This document shows, in pieces, positions 32,593 to 43,173 of a stretch of DNA of 64,000 nt (within the stretch, counting starts at the first letter, position 1; each line of letters starts with the position of its first letter). This stretch comes from Escherichia coli (GTDB lineage Bacteria; Pseudomonadota; Gammaproteobacteria; Enterobacterales; Enterobacteriaceae). Below the pieces are notes generated by a model. The model ran no database searches, was not told the origin of the DNA, and worked only from the letters and a program-made list of their open reading frames with translations. Made by a program: the position numbers and the translations under genes. The DNA is taken from contig CP089930.1 in NCBI GenBank assembly GCA_021307345.1, positions 4,374,521-4,438,520 on the forward strand, read 5' to 3'.

Positions 32593-32690
32593 ATTGCCTA
32601 CTGCGATGCTGTCGCGCCTTATCATGCCTACGGGGTCTGATGCATTGTAAGGCGGACAGGTGCTTACACCACATCCGCCAGGAATTATGC
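32593..32690. repeat. REP/BIME element
   Basis: The stretch contains TGCCTACTGCGATGCTGTCGC, GCCTTATCATGCCTAC and TAAGGCGGAC, decayed REP units in alternating orientation of the kind common between E. coli genes. Confidence 0.65.
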
Positions 32691-32707
32691 GCAATGACTA
32701 ATAGCCA

Positions 32708-33112
<405 letters not shown>

Positions 33113-33130
33113 TCAGGAGCGCAAGTTGCT

Positions 33131-33421
33131 TCAGGCGGCGTGGGTCTCATCTTCCGCATCGTTGTTATTATCGACCACCTGCGGAGACGGTAATTTGCCT
33201 GTTTTCAGGATGGTACTCAGGACATCTTTCTGTTCTGCCAGCCACAGTGAAAGGGCTTCACGTTGCTCGTCTTCCATTTTGACCGGGGAATTTGCCAGCC
33301 AGGTGTCGAGCAGATCCGCCGTATCAAGCATTTTGTCATAAGCATCGGCTTCCTTTTTGCTGGTAAACGACATCTTCTCTTCGCCCTCACGAATGACTAC
33401 GTATTTAATTTCAACCGCCAT
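33131..33421 (-). CDS. yebG: SOS-induced DNA-binding protein YebG
   Basis: A 96-residue protein ([19 protein letters not shown]) matching E. coli YebG, a DNA-damage-inducible protein with reported affinity for branched DNA. A near-consensus LexA box lies just upstream of the start. Confidence 0.95.
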   Translation of the reverse strand: MAVEIKYVVIREGEEKMSFTSKKEADAYDKMLDTADLLDTWLANSPVKMEDEQREALSLWLAEQKDVLSTILKTGKLPSPQVVDNNNDAEDETHAA

Positions 33422-33438
33422 TTGCAGCCTCTCATCAT

Positions 33439-33458
33439 AACTGTAATTTTATACAGTA
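33439..33458 (-). promoter_or_regulatory. LexA operator of yebG
   Basis: Minus strand TACTGTATAAAATTACAGTT contains CTG-N10-CAG with A+T-rich centre, the SOS box form, 18 bases upstream of yebG. Confidence 0.9.
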
Positions 33459-33509
33459 TATTTCTTTTCAATCGAGTAATCAACGCAAGCAATCAAGCAA
33501 TAAAGACAC

Positions 33510-33525
33510 ACGCAAACGTTTTCGT
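33510..33525. promoter_or_regulatory. PurR operator upstream of purT
   Basis: ACGCAAACGTTTTCGT fits the PurR consensus (ACGCAAACGTTTNCNT) closely and lies 38 bases before the purT start. Confidence 0.9.
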
Positions 33526-33562
33526 TTATACTTCACGCGAAATTAATCAGGGGATATTCGTT

Positions 33563-34741
33563 ATGACGTTATTAGGCACTGCGCTGCGTCCGGCAGCAAC
33601 TCGCGTGATGTTATTAGGTTCCGGTGAACTGGGTAAAGAAGTGGCAATCGAGTGCCAGCGCCTCGGCGTAGAGGTAATTGCGGTTGATCGCTATGCCGAC
33701 GCGCCAGCCATGCATGTCGCACACCGCTCCCATGTCATTAATATGCTGGATGGTGATGCATTGCGCCGCGTGGTTGAACTGGAAAAGCCGCACTATATCG
33801 TACCGGAGATTGAAGCTATTGCCACCGATATGCTGATCCAGCTTGAAGAGGAAGGACTGAATGTTGTCCCCTGCGCGCGCGCGACAAAATTAACCATGAA
33901 TCGCGAGGGCATCCGCCGTCTGGCGGCAGAAGAGCTTCAAATTCCCACTTCAACGTATCGTTTTGCCGACAGCGAAAACCTTTTCCGCGAGGCGGTTGCC
34001 GCCATTGGCTATCCCTGTATTGTTAAACCGGTGATGAGTTCTTCCGGCAAGGGGCAGACATTTATTCGCTCTGCCGAACAGCTTGCTCAGGCGTGGGAGT
34101 ACGCCCAGCAAGGTGGTCGCGCTGGAGCAGGTCGTGTGATTGTTGAAGGCGTGGTTAAGTTTGACTTCGAAATTACACTACTGACCGTCAGCGCCGTGGA
34201 TGGTGTCCATTTCTGTGCGCCAGTCGGCCATCGTCAGGAAGATGGAGATTACCGTGAATCCTGGCAACCGCAGCAAATGAGCCCCCTTGCCCTTGAACGT
34301 GCGCAGGAGATTGCCCGTAAAGTGGTGCTGGCGCTGGGAGGTTATGGGCTGTTTGGTGTCGAGTTGTTTGTCTGTGGTGATGAGGTGATTTTCAGTGAAG
34401 TCTCCCCTCGCCCGCATGACACCGGGATGGTGACGTTAATTTCTCAGGATCTCTCAGAATTTGCCCTACATGTACGCGCGTTCCTTGGACTGCCTGTTGG
34501 TGGGATCCGCCAGTATGGTCCAGCCGCTTCTGCGGTTATCCTGCCGCAACTGACCAGTCAGAATGTCACGTTTGATAATGTGCAGAATGCCGTAGGCGCA
34601 GGTCTACAGATTCGATTATTTGGTAAGCCGGAAATTGATGGCAGCCGTCGTCTGGGTGTGGCACTGGCTACTGCAGAGAGTATTGATGAGGCCATTAAAC
34701 GCGCGAAGCACGCCGCCGGTCAGGTGAAAGTGCAAGGTTAA
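33563..34741 (+). CDS. purT: formate-dependent GAR transformylase
   Basis: A 392-residue ATP-grasp enzyme that makes formyl-GAR from GAR, formate and ATP in purine synthesis. N-terminal nucleotide-binding [20 protein letters not shown]-grasp loop [12 protein letters not shown] and metal ligands in [22 protein letters not shown] are visible. The ATG at 33563 gives the known length; the open frame further upstream is not coding since it crosses the operator region. Confidence 0.97.
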   Translation: MTLLGTALRPAATRVMLLGSGELGKEVAIECQRLGVEVIAVDRYADAPAMHVAHRSHVINMLDGDALRRVVELEKPHYIVPEIEAIATDMLIQLEEEGLNVVPCARATKLTMNREGIRRLAAEELQIPTSTYRFADSENLFREAVAAIGYPCIVKPVMSSSGKGQTFIRSAEQLAQAWEYAQQGGRAGAGRVIVEGVVKFDFEITLLTVSAVDGVHFCAPVGHRQEDGDYRESWQPQQMSPLALERAQEIARKVVLALGGYGLFGVELFVCGDEVIFSEVSPRPHDTGMVTLISQDLSEFALHVRAFLGLPVGGIRQYGPAASAVILPQLTSQNVTFDNVQNAVGAGLQIRLFGKPEIDGSRRLGVALATAESIDEAIKRAKHAAGQVKVQG

Positions 34742-34758
34742 ATCTGTTAAAAACAAGC

Positions 34759-34975
34759 TACAAAAATGCCCGATTCACAATCGGGCATTTCAGATTGCTG
34801 ACAAAGTGCGCTTTGTTTATGTCAGATGCGGCGTAAACGCCTTATCTGACCTACAAATCTTATGAATTCAATATATTACAATTCACTTGTAGGCCTGATA
34901 AGCATAGCGCATCAGGCAATGTTGCGTTTGTCATCATCCTCAAAAATGCCCGATTCTCGATCGGGCATTTTGACT
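34759..34975. repeat. twin terminators flanking a BIME, between purT and eda
   Basis: Two nearly identical hairpins AAATGCCCGATT(C)...ATCGGGCATTT lie at 34763-34791 and 34946-34972, one behind purT, one behind eda. Between them are two inverted REP units (CAGATGCGGCGTAAACGCC at about 34822 and GGCCTGATAAGCATAGCGC at about 34894) with a central segment, a typical BIME. Both hairpins can terminate convergent transcription. Confidence 0.85.
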
Positions 34976-34976
34976 C

Positions 34977-35618
34977 TTACAGCTTAGCGCCTTCTACTGC
35001 TTCACGCGCCAGCTTAGTAATACGGTCGTAATCGCCCGCTTCCAGCGCATCCGCCGGAACCAGCCAGGAACCACCGATGCACAGTACGCTTTTCAGCGCC
35101 AGGTAATCACGGTAGTTAGCCGGAGAAATGCCACCAGTCGGGCAGAAACGCACCTGGGAGAACGGACCTGCGATCGCTTGCAGGGCTTTCACGCCGCCGT
35201 TAGCTTCAGCCGGGAAGAATTTGAACTCTTTCAGGCCGTAGTCCATACCCAGCATCAGTTCGGAAACAGTGCTGATCCCTGGAATCAGAGGGATTGTACC
35301 TTCAGTCGCCGCTTTCAGCAGTGGCTCAGTCAGACCCGGGCTGATTGCGAACTGTGCACCCGCTTCGGTCACTTCTGCCAGTTGCTGTGGATTCAGCACT
35401 GTACCGGCACCCACAATCGCTTCAGGCACTTCTTTGGCGATAGCACGGATAGCATCAACTGCACACTCGGTACGCAGAGTCACTTCCAGAACGCGCACCC
35501 CACCAGCAACCAACGCTTTTGCCATCGGCACCGCGTGTTCCAGTTTTTTTACCACGATAACCGGTACAACCGGGCCGGTGGTCAGGATTGATTCTGCACT
35601 TGTTTTCCAGTTTTTCAT
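34977..35618 (-). CDS. eda: KDPG/KHG aldolase
   Basis: A 213-residue class I aldolase splitting 2-keto-3-deoxy-6-phosphogluconate to pyruvate and glyceraldehyde 3-phosphate. The Schiff-base lysine is in [14 protein letters not shown] (about 133) and the catalytic glutamate in [11 protein letters not shown] (about 45). It follows edd by 36 bases, forming the Entner-Doudoroff operon. Confidence 0.98.
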
Positions 35619-35654
35619 CAGAGTTTTCTCTCGCCTGATTACAAATTTGTCATC

Positions 35655-37466
35655 TTAAAAAGTGATACAGGTTGCGCCCTGTTCGGCACCGGACAGTTTT
35701 TCACGCAAGGCGCTGAATAATTCACGTCCTGTTCCCACGCGTGACGCGCTCAGGTCAGGAATGTGCGGTTCGCGAGCAGCCAGTTCCGCTTCGTCTACCA
35801 GCAGCGTCAGTTCGCCTGTCTGTCCATTCACACGAATGATGTCCCCGTCGCGCACTTTTGCCAGCAGCCCGCCATCGTAGGCTTCTGGTGTTACGTGGAT
35901 AGCTGACGGCACTTTACCTGAAGCACCGGAGAGTCGTCCATCAGTAACTAACGCAATTTTGAAACACCGGTCCAATAATACACCAAGTGGCGGCATGAGT
36001 TTATGTAATTCTGGCATTCCGTTCGCTTTTGGCCCCTGATGACGGACAACAACCACACAATCGCGATCCAGCAAACCCGCTTCAAAGGCAGGCATAACGT
36101 CATGTTGGCTTTCAAAAACAACCGCAGGCGCTTCAATCACCTGGTTTTCTACCGGTACGGCAGAGGTCTTCATAACCGCACGGCCCAGGTTACCGCTTAA
36201 CACTTTTGTCCCGCCATGATGAGAGAAAGGCTGCTCGAAGGAAGCAATCACATTGCTGTCGAGCGATTTTTCTGCGCCCTCGCGCCAGTCCAGCTCACCG
36301 TTATTCAGCCACGGTTCGAGGGTATAACGCGAAAGGCCAAAACCCGCTACCGTGTTGACATCTTCATGCAGCAGGCCCGCCTTGAGCAGTTCACGCACCA
36401 GCACTGGTACGCCACCCGCTGCCTGGAAATGGTTAATATCGGCCGGACCGTTCGGGTAGAGACGCGCCATCAGCGGTACGACATCAGAAAGATCAGAGAA
36501 ATCATCCCAGTTAATCTGAATACCCGCCGCACGCGCCATCGCCACCAGGTGCATTGTGTGGTTAGTGGAGCCGCCGGTCGCCAGCAGTGCCACGATGCCG
36601 TTCACCACCACTTTTTCGTCGATCATCTTACCGATCGGCATCCATTCATTACCGTTGCCAGTCATGCGTGTGACCTGGCGCGCTGCGGCTGCGGTTAATG
36701 CATCACGTAACGGGGAGTCCGGATGAACAAAAGAAGAGCCCGGCAACTGCATCCCCATAAACTCCACCACCATCTGGTTGGTGTTGGCAGTACCGTAGAA
36801 AGTACATGTACCCGGCGCATGATAAGATGCAGCTTCTGACTCCAGCAGTGCCATACGATCCACTTTGCCTTCGGCATAAAGCTGGCGAATACGCACTTTT
36901 TCTTTATTTGGCAACCCGCTTGCCATTGGACCTGATGGCACAAATACCGCAGGCAGATGACCGAACGACAAAGCAGCCATCGTAAGCCCAGGGACAATCT
37001 TGTCGCACACGCCGAGGAACAGCGCGCCATCAAACATATTATGGGACAGCCCCACCGCCGCAGACATTGCAATCACTTCGCGGCTTAGCAGCGACAGTTC
37101 CATGCCGTCCTGCCCCTGGGTTACACCATCGCACATAGCCGGAACACCACCAGCAACCTGACCGACCGCGTTGGCTTCATGCAGTGCTTTACGAATAATC
37201 TCCGGGTAGTGTTCATAAGGCTGGTGGGCAGAGAGCATGTCGTTGTAGGAGGTGATGATAGCGATATTGTTACGCAACATGCTTTTCAGAGAGGCTTTGT
37301 CTTCTGGCTGGCAGGCAGCGAAACCGTGTGCCAGGTTACCACATGCCAACTGCGAACGATGAACGGTCGAAGTTTTCGCTTGTTCGATCCGGGCGAGGTA
37401 TGCAGAGCGAGTCTCGCGCGAACGTTCAATGATTCGATTTGTTACGCGTAACAATTGTGGATTCAT
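35655..37466 (-). CDS. edd: 6-phosphogluconate dehydratase
   Basis: A 603-residue [4Fe-4S] dehydratase of the IlvD/Edd family, first dedicated step of the Entner-Doudoroff pathway. Family motifs [18 protein letters not shown] and [14 protein letters not shown] and the C-terminal [20 protein letters not shown] are visible. Operators for GntR and HexR are seen upstream. Confidence 0.98.
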   Translation of the reverse strand: MNPQLLRVTNRIIERSRETRSAYLARIEQAKTSTVHRSQLACGNLAHGFAACQPEDKASLKSMLRNNIAIITSYNDMLSAHQPYEHYPEIIRKALHEANAVGQVAGGVPAMCDGVTQGQDGMELSLLSREVIAMSAAVGLSHNMFDGALFLGVCDKIVPGLTMAALSFGHLPAVFVPSGPMASGLPNKEKVRIRQLYAEGKVDRMALLESEAASYHAPGTCTFYGTANTNQMVVEFMGMQLPGSSFVHPDSPLRDALTAAAARQVTRMTGNGNEWMPIGKMIDEKVVVNGIVALLATGGSTNHTMHLVAMARAAGIQINWDDFSDLSDVVPLMARLYPNGPADINHFQAAGGVPVLVRELLKAGLLHEDVNTVAGFGLSRYTLEPWLNNGELDWREGAEKSLDSNVIASFEQPFSHHGGTKVLSGNLGRAVMKTSAVPVENQVIEAPAVVFESQHDVMPAFEAGLLDRDCVVVVRHQGPKANGMPELHKLMPPLGVLLDRCFKIALVTDGRLSGASGKVPSAIHVTPEAYDGGLLAKVRDGDIIRVNGQTGELTLLVDEAELAAREPHIPDLSASRVGTGRELFSALREKLSGAEQGATCITF

Positions 37467-37587
37467 AAAGGCTCCTGAAATTGAGTTGTCAGAGCAGGAT
37501 GATTCACAACGCGTTTCATTCAGGAAAATTATGACTGAAACGCCTGTAACCGGAGCTCATAGGGCAGAAACGTTTCAGTCAGTGTAA

Positions 37588-37622
37588 TAAAAAAAGCCTC
37601 GTGGGTGAATCCACACGAGGCT
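37588..37622 (-). terminator. zwf terminator
   Basis: 8-bp stem GCCTCGTG / CACGAGGC; on the minus strand it is followed by eight T residues. It lies between zwf and edd, which are on the same strand. Confidence 0.88.
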
Positions 37623-37628
37623 CAAAAG

Positions 37629-37643
37629 TGTAAAAATTACTCT
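37629..37643 (-). promoter_or_regulatory. possible HexR site upstream of edd
   Basis: TGTAAAAATTACTCT partly fits the HexR consensus TGTARTWWWAYTACA. HexR control of edd is known; this location is an inference from sequence. Confidence 0.45.
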
Positions 37644-37660
37644 ACAATCTGTGCAAGATC

Positions 37661-37676
37661 ATGTTACCGGTAAAAT
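37661..37676. promoter_or_regulatory. GntR operator upstream of edd
   Basis: ATGTTACCGGTAAAAT matches the GntR operator (ATGTTACCGRTAACAT) in 14 or so positions. It sits between zwf and edd, consistent with gluconate induction of edd-eda. Confidence 0.8.
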
Positions 37677-37700
37677 AACCCGTAAGGATAAGTCGAGATA

Positions 37701-39176
37701 TTACTCAAACTCATTCCAGGAACGACCGTCACGAGTAATCATCGCCACCGAGGCAACAGGTCCCCAGGTTCCGGCCTGATACGGTTTCGGCGCATCATTG
37801 TCCATCGCCCACGCCTCAGTAATGGAGTCTACCCATTTCCAGGCTTCTTCCACTTCATCGCGACGTACAAACAATGCCTGAATACCACGCATGGTTTCCA
37901 GCAGCAGACGTTCATAGGCATCTGCCAGATGCGTCTGATTAAAGGTTTCTGAATAGCTCAGATCCAGCTTGGTGATTTGCAGGTTATGTTTATGGTCAAG
38001 GCCAGGAACTTTATTCAGTACCTGGATATCCACGCCTTCATCAGGTTGCAGACGGATAGTCAGTTTATTCTGCGGCAGATCCTGCCACGACTCTTTAAAC
38101 AGATTCAGTTCTGGCGTTTTGAAATAGACCACCACTTCAGAGCATTTAGTCGGCAGACGTTTACCGGTACGCAGGTAGAACGGTACGCCAGCCCAGCGCC
38201 AGTTATCGATGTCGACGCGGATCGCCACGAAGGTTTCCGTGTTACTGCTTTTGTTCGCGCCCTCTTCTTCCAGATAACCCGGCACTTTTTTGCCCTGTGC
38301 AAAACCTGCGGTGTACTGCCCACGCACCGTCTTTTCACGCACGTTAGAGCGATCAATGCGGCGCAGAGACTTCAGTACTTTGACTTTTTCATCACGGATG
38401 CTGTCTGCGCTCAGGTCAGACGGCGGAGACATCGCAATCATGCAGAGAATTTGTAGCAGGTGGTTCTGGATCATGTCGCGCATCTGACCGGCTTTATCAA
38501 AATAGCCCCAGCGCCCTTCGATCCCCACTTCTTCTGCCACCGTAATCTCAACATGATCAATGGTGCGATTGTCCCAGTTGTTTACAAACAGGGAGTTAGC
38601 AAAACGCAGCGCCAACAGGTTCAGCACCGTTTCTTTACCAAGATAGTGGTCGATACGGTAAACCTGGCACTCCTCGAAATATTCGCCAACCTGATCGTTG
38701 ATTTCCTGCGAGGTCGCCAGCGACGTCCCCAGCGGTTTCTCCATGACTACGCGTGCCGGTTTAGCATTCAGTTTTGCCTCGCCAAGCCCTTTGCAAATTG
38801 CGCCAAAAGTGCTGGGCGGCATGGCAAAGTAGTTAATGGTGATACGATTTTTTTGATCCAGCATCGCGCCGAGACGGCTGAATGCAGCAGTGTCATTGAC
38901 ATCGAGATTACAAAAATCCAGACGTGCACTCAGGGTGTCCCATAAACCTTCATCAATGGTTTCTTTCATGAAAGTTTCGAGCGCCTCGCGGACAACTTTG
39001 GTATATGCCGCTTTATCCCAGTCAGCACGCCCTACGCCGATAATCCGGGTGTCCGGGTTGAGCTGACCGGCTTTTTCCAGTTGATACAGGGAAGGCAGCA
39101 ATTTACGACGCGCAAGGTCGCCTTTCGCGCCGAAAATGACCAGGTCACAGGCCTGGGCTGTTTGCGTTACCGCCAT
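37701..39176 (-). CDS. zwf: glucose-6-phosphate dehydrogenase
   Basis: A 491-residue NADP-dependent enzyme, entry of the pentose phosphate and Entner-Doudoroff routes. The dinucleotide motif [12 protein letters not shown], the MEKPLGTS loop and the catalytic RIDHYLGKE motif are intact. HexR and SoxS/MarA sites are seen upstream; hexR is divergent. Confidence 0.98.
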   Translation of the reverse strand: MAVTQTAQACDLVIFGAKGDLARRKLLPSLYQLEKAGQLNPDTRIIGVGRADWDKAAYTKVVREALETFMKETIDEGLWDTLSARLDFCNLDVNDTAAFSRLGAMLDQKNRITINYFAMPPSTFGAICKGLGEAKLNAKPARVVMEKPLGTSLATSQEINDQVGEYFEECQVYRIDHYLGKETVLNLLALRFANSLFVNNWDNRTIDHVEITVAEEVGIEGRWGYFDKAGQMRDMIQNHLLQILCMIAMSPPSDLSADSIRDEKVKVLKSLRRIDRSNVREKTVRGQYTAGFAQGKKVPGYLEEEGANKSSNTETFVAIRVDIDNWRWAGVPFYLRTGKRLPTKCSEVVVYFKTPELNLFKESWQDLPQNKLTIRLQPDEGVDIQVLNKVPGLDHKHNLQITKLDLSYSETFNQTHLADAYERLLLETMRGIQALFVRRDEVEEAWKWVDSITEAWAMDNDAPKPYQAGTWGPVASVAMITRDGRSWNEFE

Positions 39177-39224
39177 GTCATTCTCCTTAAGTTAACTAAC
39201 CCGGTACTTAAGCCTGGGTATACT

Positions 39225-39239
39225 TGTAATTTTCTTACG
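39225..39239 (-). promoter_or_regulatory. HexR operator upstream of zwf
   Basis: TGTAATTTTCTTACG matches the HexR palindrome TGTARTWWWAYTACA in most positions and lies 48 bases upstream of zwf. Confidence 0.7.
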
Positions 39240-39279
39240 GTGCACTGTACTGCTTTTACGAGCTTGCGAAAACTGTAAA

Positions 39280-39299
39280 CGCTTATCCACCCGTGCGAT
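39280..39299 (-). promoter_or_regulatory. sox/mar box of zwf
   Basis: Minus strand ATCGCACGGGTGGATAAGCG resembles the SoxS/MarA/Rob binding site known upstream of E. coli zwf. The identification rests on recall of that promoter. Confidence 0.65.
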
Positions 39300-39513
39300 T
39301 ACGGCAAAAGCGCGTAAAGTGCGGCAAAACTGATAAAAAAACCATCGTTTTCCTTTGGGTAAAAATCTGACACTGATCATGTTATGAAAAAAAATAACAA
39401 CTTTTTTATCTGCTTTTGTCATTAACACAGCGCACAGGCGTAATATCTGACAAAACTGCATTTCGATTTCTTTCCGTGCGGAAATCGTCATTACCCGTGA
39501 GTCTCTTTACATC

Positions 39514-40383
39514 ATGAATATGCTGGAAAAAATCCAGTCTAAACTGGAACATCTGAGCAAATCAGAACGCAAAGTTGCCGAGGTCATTCTTGTCTCGCCC
39601 GACAACGCGATCCATTCGAGTATTGCTGCTCTGGCACTGGAAGCCAATGTTAGCGAACCGACGGTCAATCGTTTCTGTCGCAGCATGGACACACGCGGTT
39701 TTCCTGATTTTAAACTGCATCTGGCGCAAAGTCTGGCTAATGGCACACCCTATGTTAATCGCAACGTCAGTGAAGATGACAGCGTTGAATCATACACAGG
39801 GAAAATATTTGAGTCGGCAATGGCTACTCTCGATCACGTCCGCCACTCGCTGGATAAGTCCGCCGTCAATCGCGCTGTTGATCTCCTCACCCAGGCGAAA
39901 AAAATTGCCTTTTTCGGGTTAGGTTCTTCTGCCGCTGTTGCCCACGATGCAATGAATAAGTTTTTTCGCTTCAATGTTCCGGTGATCTACTCGGACGATA
40001 TCGTACTGCAGCGAATGAGTTGTATGAACTGTAGCGATGGAGACGTCGTTGTGTTGATTTCCCATACCGGCAGAACCAAAAATCTGGTTGAACTGGCGCA
40101 ACTGGCGCGGGAAAACGACGCAATGGTGATCGCCCTCACCTCTGCTGGTACACCACTCGCCCAAGAAGCGACGCTGGCAATTACCCTCGACGTACCGGAA
40201 GATACTGACATTTATATGCCCATGGTCTCTCGACTTGCCCAGTTGACCGTGATAGATGTGCTGGCAACAGGATTTACTTTGCGACGCGGCGCAAAATTCA
40301 GAGATAACTTGAAGCGGGTCAAGGAAGCTCTTAAGGAATCGCGTTTTGATAAGCAGTTACTTAATTTAAGTGACGATCGTTAA
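39514..40383 (+). CDS. hexR: RpiR-family repressor HexR
   Basis: A 289-residue regulator with an N-terminal helix-turn-helix (about 1-77; ALEANVSEPTVNRFCRSM) and a C-terminal SIS sugar-phosphate-binding domain (about 125-260; FGLGSSAAVAHDA, ISHTGRTKNLVELA). It represses zwf, edd-eda and related genes and is released by KDPG. Divergent from zwf. Confidence 0.96.
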   Translation: MNMLEKIQSKLEHLSKSERKVAEVILVSPDNAIHSSIAALALEANVSEPTVNRFCRSMDTRGFPDFKLHLAQSLANGTPYVNRNVSEDDSVESYTGKIFESAMATLDHVRHSLDKSAVNRAVDLLTQAKKIAFFGLGSSAAVAHDAMNKFFRFNVPVIYSDDIVLQRMSCMNCSDGDVVVLISHTGRTKNLVELAQLARENDAMVIALTSAGTPLAQEATLAITLDVPEDTDIYMPMVSRLAQLTVIDVLATGFTLRRGAKFRDNLKRVKEALKESRFDKQLLNLSDDR

Positions 40384-40509
40384 AACGATTGCCATTGTTC
40401 TAATCTTATACGACATCCGAATGAGATTAATTTATCGCCACAATGGCTTTATTTCATTCGGATTTCATGTTCAAGCAACACCTTGTTGTTTCAGTCAACG
40501 GAGTATTAC

Positions 40510-41952
40510 ATGTCCAGAAGGCTTCGCAGAACCAAAATCGTTACCACGTTAGGCCCTGCTACTGATCGCGATAATAACCTTGAAAAAGTTATCGCTGCCG
40601 GCGCGAACGTTGTACGTATGAACTTTTCTCATGGCTCGCCTGAAGATCACAAAATGCGCGCGGATAAAGTTCGTGAAATTGCCGCAAAACTGGGGCGTCA
40701 TGTGGCTATTCTGGGTGACCTTCAGGGGCCAAAGATTCGTGTATCTACCTTTAAAGAAGGTAAGGTATTCCTCAATATTGGGGATAAATTCCTGCTGGAC
40801 GCCAACCTGGGGAAAGGTGAAGGCGATAAAGAAAAAGTCGGCATCGACTATAAAGGATTGCCTGCTGACGTCGTGCCTGGCGACATCTTGCTGCTGGACG
40901 ACGGTCGCGTTCAGTTAAAAGTGCTGGAAGTTCAGGGCATGAAAGTGTTCACCGAAGTGACCGTCGGCGGCCCGCTCTCCAACAATAAAGGGATCAACAA
41001 ACTCGGCGGCGGCCTGTCGGCTGAAGCCCTGACCGAGAAAGATAAAGCAGATATCCAGACTGCGGCGCTGATTGGCGTGGATTACCTGGCGGTCTCCTTC
41101 CCACGCTGCGGCGAAGACCTGAACTATGCACGCCGTCTGGCGCGCGACGCTGGTTGTGATGCGAAAATTGTCGCCAAGGTTGAACGCGCAGAAGCCGTTT
41201 GCAGCCAGGATGCGATGGACGACATTATTCTCGCCTCTGACGTGGTGATGGTTGCACGTGGTGACCTCGGCGTAGAAATTGGCGATCCTGAACTGGTCGG
41301 CATTCAGAAAGCATTGATTCGTCGCGCGCGTCAGCTGAACCGTGCGGTAATCACTGCGACCCAGATGATGGAGTCAATGATTACCAACCCAATGCCGACT
41401 CGTGCAGAAGTTATGGACGTGGCAAACGCCGTGCTGGATGGTACTGACGCAGTAATGTTGTCTGCAGAAACCGCTGCGGGTCAGTATCCGTCAGAAACCG
41501 TTGCAGCCATGGCGCGTGTTTGCCTGGGTGCGGAAAAAATCCCAAGCATCAACGTGTCTAAACATCGTCTGGACGTTCAGTTCGACAATGTGGAAGAAGC
41601 CATCGCCATGTCCGCGATGTATGCGGCTAACCACCTGAAAGGTGTTACCGCTATCATCACCATGACCGAGTCAGGTCGTACCGCACTGATGACTTCCCGT
41701 ATCAGCTCCGGACTGCCGATTTTCGCAATGTCTCGCCATGAGCGTACCCTGAACCTGACTGCGCTTTATCGTGGTGTAACGCCGGTCTATTTTGACAGCG
41801 CGAATGATGGCGTGGTTGCAGCCAACGAAGCGGTAAATCTGCTGCGCGATAAAGGTTACCTGATGTCTGGTGACCTGGTAATTGTCACCCAGGGCGATGT
41901 GATGAGTACCGTGGGTTCTACCAACACCACGCGTATTTTAACCGTAGAGTAA
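40510..41952 (+). CDS. pykA: pyruvate kinase II
   Basis: A 480-residue AMP-activated pyruvate kinase. Signatures [13 protein letters not shown], the active-site [23 protein letters not shown] and [20 protein letters not shown] are intact. The ATG at 40510 ([11 protein letters not shown]) gives the known length; the frame reads nine codons further upstream. Confidence 0.98.
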   Translation: MSRRLRRTKIVTTLGPATDRDNNLEKVIAAGANVVRMNFSHGSPEDHKMRADKVREIAAKLGRHVAILGDLQGPKIRVSTFKEGKVFLNIGDKFLLDANLGKGEGDKEKVGIDYKGLPADVVPGDILLLDDGRVQLKVLEVQGMKVFTEVTVGGPLSNNKGINKLGGGLSAEALTEKDKADIQTAALIGVDYLAVSFPRCGEDLNYARRLARDAGCDAKIVAKVERAEAVCSQDAMDDIILASDVVMVARGDLGVEIGDPELVGIQKALIRRARQLNRAVITATQMMESMITNPMPTRAEVMDVANAVLDGTDAVMLSAETAAGQYPSETVAAMARVCLGAEKIPSINVSKHRLDVQFDNVEEAIAMSAMYAANHLKGVTAIITMTESGRTALMTSRISSGLPIFAMSRHERTLNLTALYRGVTPVYFDSANDGVVAANEAVNLLRDKGYLMSGDLVIVTQGDVMSTVGSTNTTRILTVE

Positions 41953-41956
41953 GTAC

Positions 41957-41994
41957 GTTGCCGGATGCGGTGAAAACGCCTTATCCGGCCTGCA
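41957..41994. repeat. REP unit after pykA
   Basis: GCCGGATGCGGTGAAAACGCC followed by TTATCCGGCCTGC is a standard REP sequence. Confidence 0.85.
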
Positions 41995-42056
41995 ATTCAA
42001 TGATAATTCGACAGATTTCAAATCTTCTGAAGCAAACTTGAATTTATCATCAGACG

Positions 42057-42084
42057 AAAGCCTCTCTTTGTGAGAGGCTTTTTC
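42057..42084 (+). terminator. pykA terminator
   Basis: 10-bp stem AAAGCCTCTC / GAGAGGCTTT followed by T residues, between convergent pykA and lpxM. Confidence 0.85.
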
Positions 42085-43055
42085 TATTTGATGGGATAAA
42101 GATCTTTGCGTTTATAAGGCTGAATTTCGCCCGGTTTGCGAGTCTTGAGCAATTTTAAAATCCAGGTGTATTGCTCTGGTCGCGGACCAACAAAAATCTC
42201 GACTTCTTCATTCATCCGCCGCGCAATGGTATGGTCATCTGCCTCTGACAAGTCATCCATCGGCGGACGAACCTGAATTGTCAGGCGGTGCGTCTTACCA
42301 TCATAAATCGGAAACAACGGTACGACACGCGCACGACACACTTTCATCAGACGACCAATCGCGGGCAGCGTCGCTTTATAAGTTGCAAAGAAATCAACAA
42401 ATTCACTGTGCTCCGGGCCATGATCCTGATCGGGCAAATAATAGCCCCAGTACCCCTGACGAACCGACTGGATGAACGGTTTTATGCCGTCATTCCTCGC
42501 ATGTAGACGACCACCAAAACGACGACGCACGGTGTTCCAGACATAATCAAAAACCGGGTTGCCCTGATTATGGAACATCGCCGCCATTTTCTGCCCTTGC
42601 GAGGCCATCAGCATAGCGGGGATATCTACCGCCCAGCCGTGCGGCACCAGAAAGATCACTTTCTCGTCGTTACGCCGCATCTCTTCGATGATTTCCAGTC
42701 CCTGCCAGTCTACGCGCGGCTGAATTTTTTCCGGCCCGCGTATCGCCAGTTCTGCCATCATCGCCATCGCCTGCGGCGCTGTGGCAAACATCTCATCCAC
42801 AATCGCTTCGCGTTCAGCTTCGCTACGTTCTGGAAAGCAAAGAGACAGATTGATTAACGCACGACGACGTGAGCTTTTACCCAATCGTCCGGCAAAACGT
42901 CCCAGCCGCGCCAGAATGGGATCGCGGAATTTCGGAGGCGTTAAGGCAATGCCGGCCATCGCCGCCACACCCAACCAGGCTCCCCAGTAACGCGGATGGC
43001 GAAAGGATTTATCAAACTCAGGAATGTATTCACTATTATTTTTTTTCGTTTCCAT
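42084..43055 (-). CDS. lpxM: lipid A myristoyltransferase
   Basis: A 323-residue inner-membrane acyltransferase that adds the second secondary acyl chain (myristate) to lipid A. The acyltransferase HX4D motif is in [13 protein letters not shown], and an N-terminal membrane helix lies near residues 27-45. It follows mepM on the same strand; a terminator lies between them. Confidence 0.96.
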   Translation of the reverse strand: METKKNNSEYIPEFDKSFRHPRYWGAWLGVAAMAGIALTPPKFRDPILARLGRFAGRLGKSSRRRALINLSLCFPERSEAEREAIVDEMFATAPQAMAMMAELAIRGPEKIQPRVDWQGLEIIEEMRRNDEKVIFLVPHGWAVDIPAMLMASQGQKMAAMFHNQGNPVFDYVWNTVRRRFGGRLHARNDGIKPFIQSVRQGYWGYYLPDQDHGPEHSEFVDFFATYKATLPAIGRLMKVCRARVVPLFPIYDGKTHRLTIQVRPPMDDLSEADDHTIARRMNEEVEIFVGPRPEQYTWILKLLKTRKPGEIQPYKRKDLYPIK

Positions 43056-43126
43056 GCTTTTCCAGTTTCGGATAAGGCAAATATCAATCTGCTGATAGTG
43101 TAGCGGCGCAACTTGCCCCGCACCAA

Positions 43127-43158
43127 ATAAAAAAGCCGGTACTGACTGCGTACCGGCT
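43127..43158 (-). terminator. mepM terminator
   Basis: 8-bp stem AGCCGGTA / TACCGGCT; on the minus strand a T-run follows. Confidence 0.85.
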
Positions 43159-43173
43159 GCGAATGGGTGTTAA

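Noticed and set aside
36216-36698. A 160-codon plus-strand frame opposite edd
   Set aside because: Shadow of the conserved edd frame.
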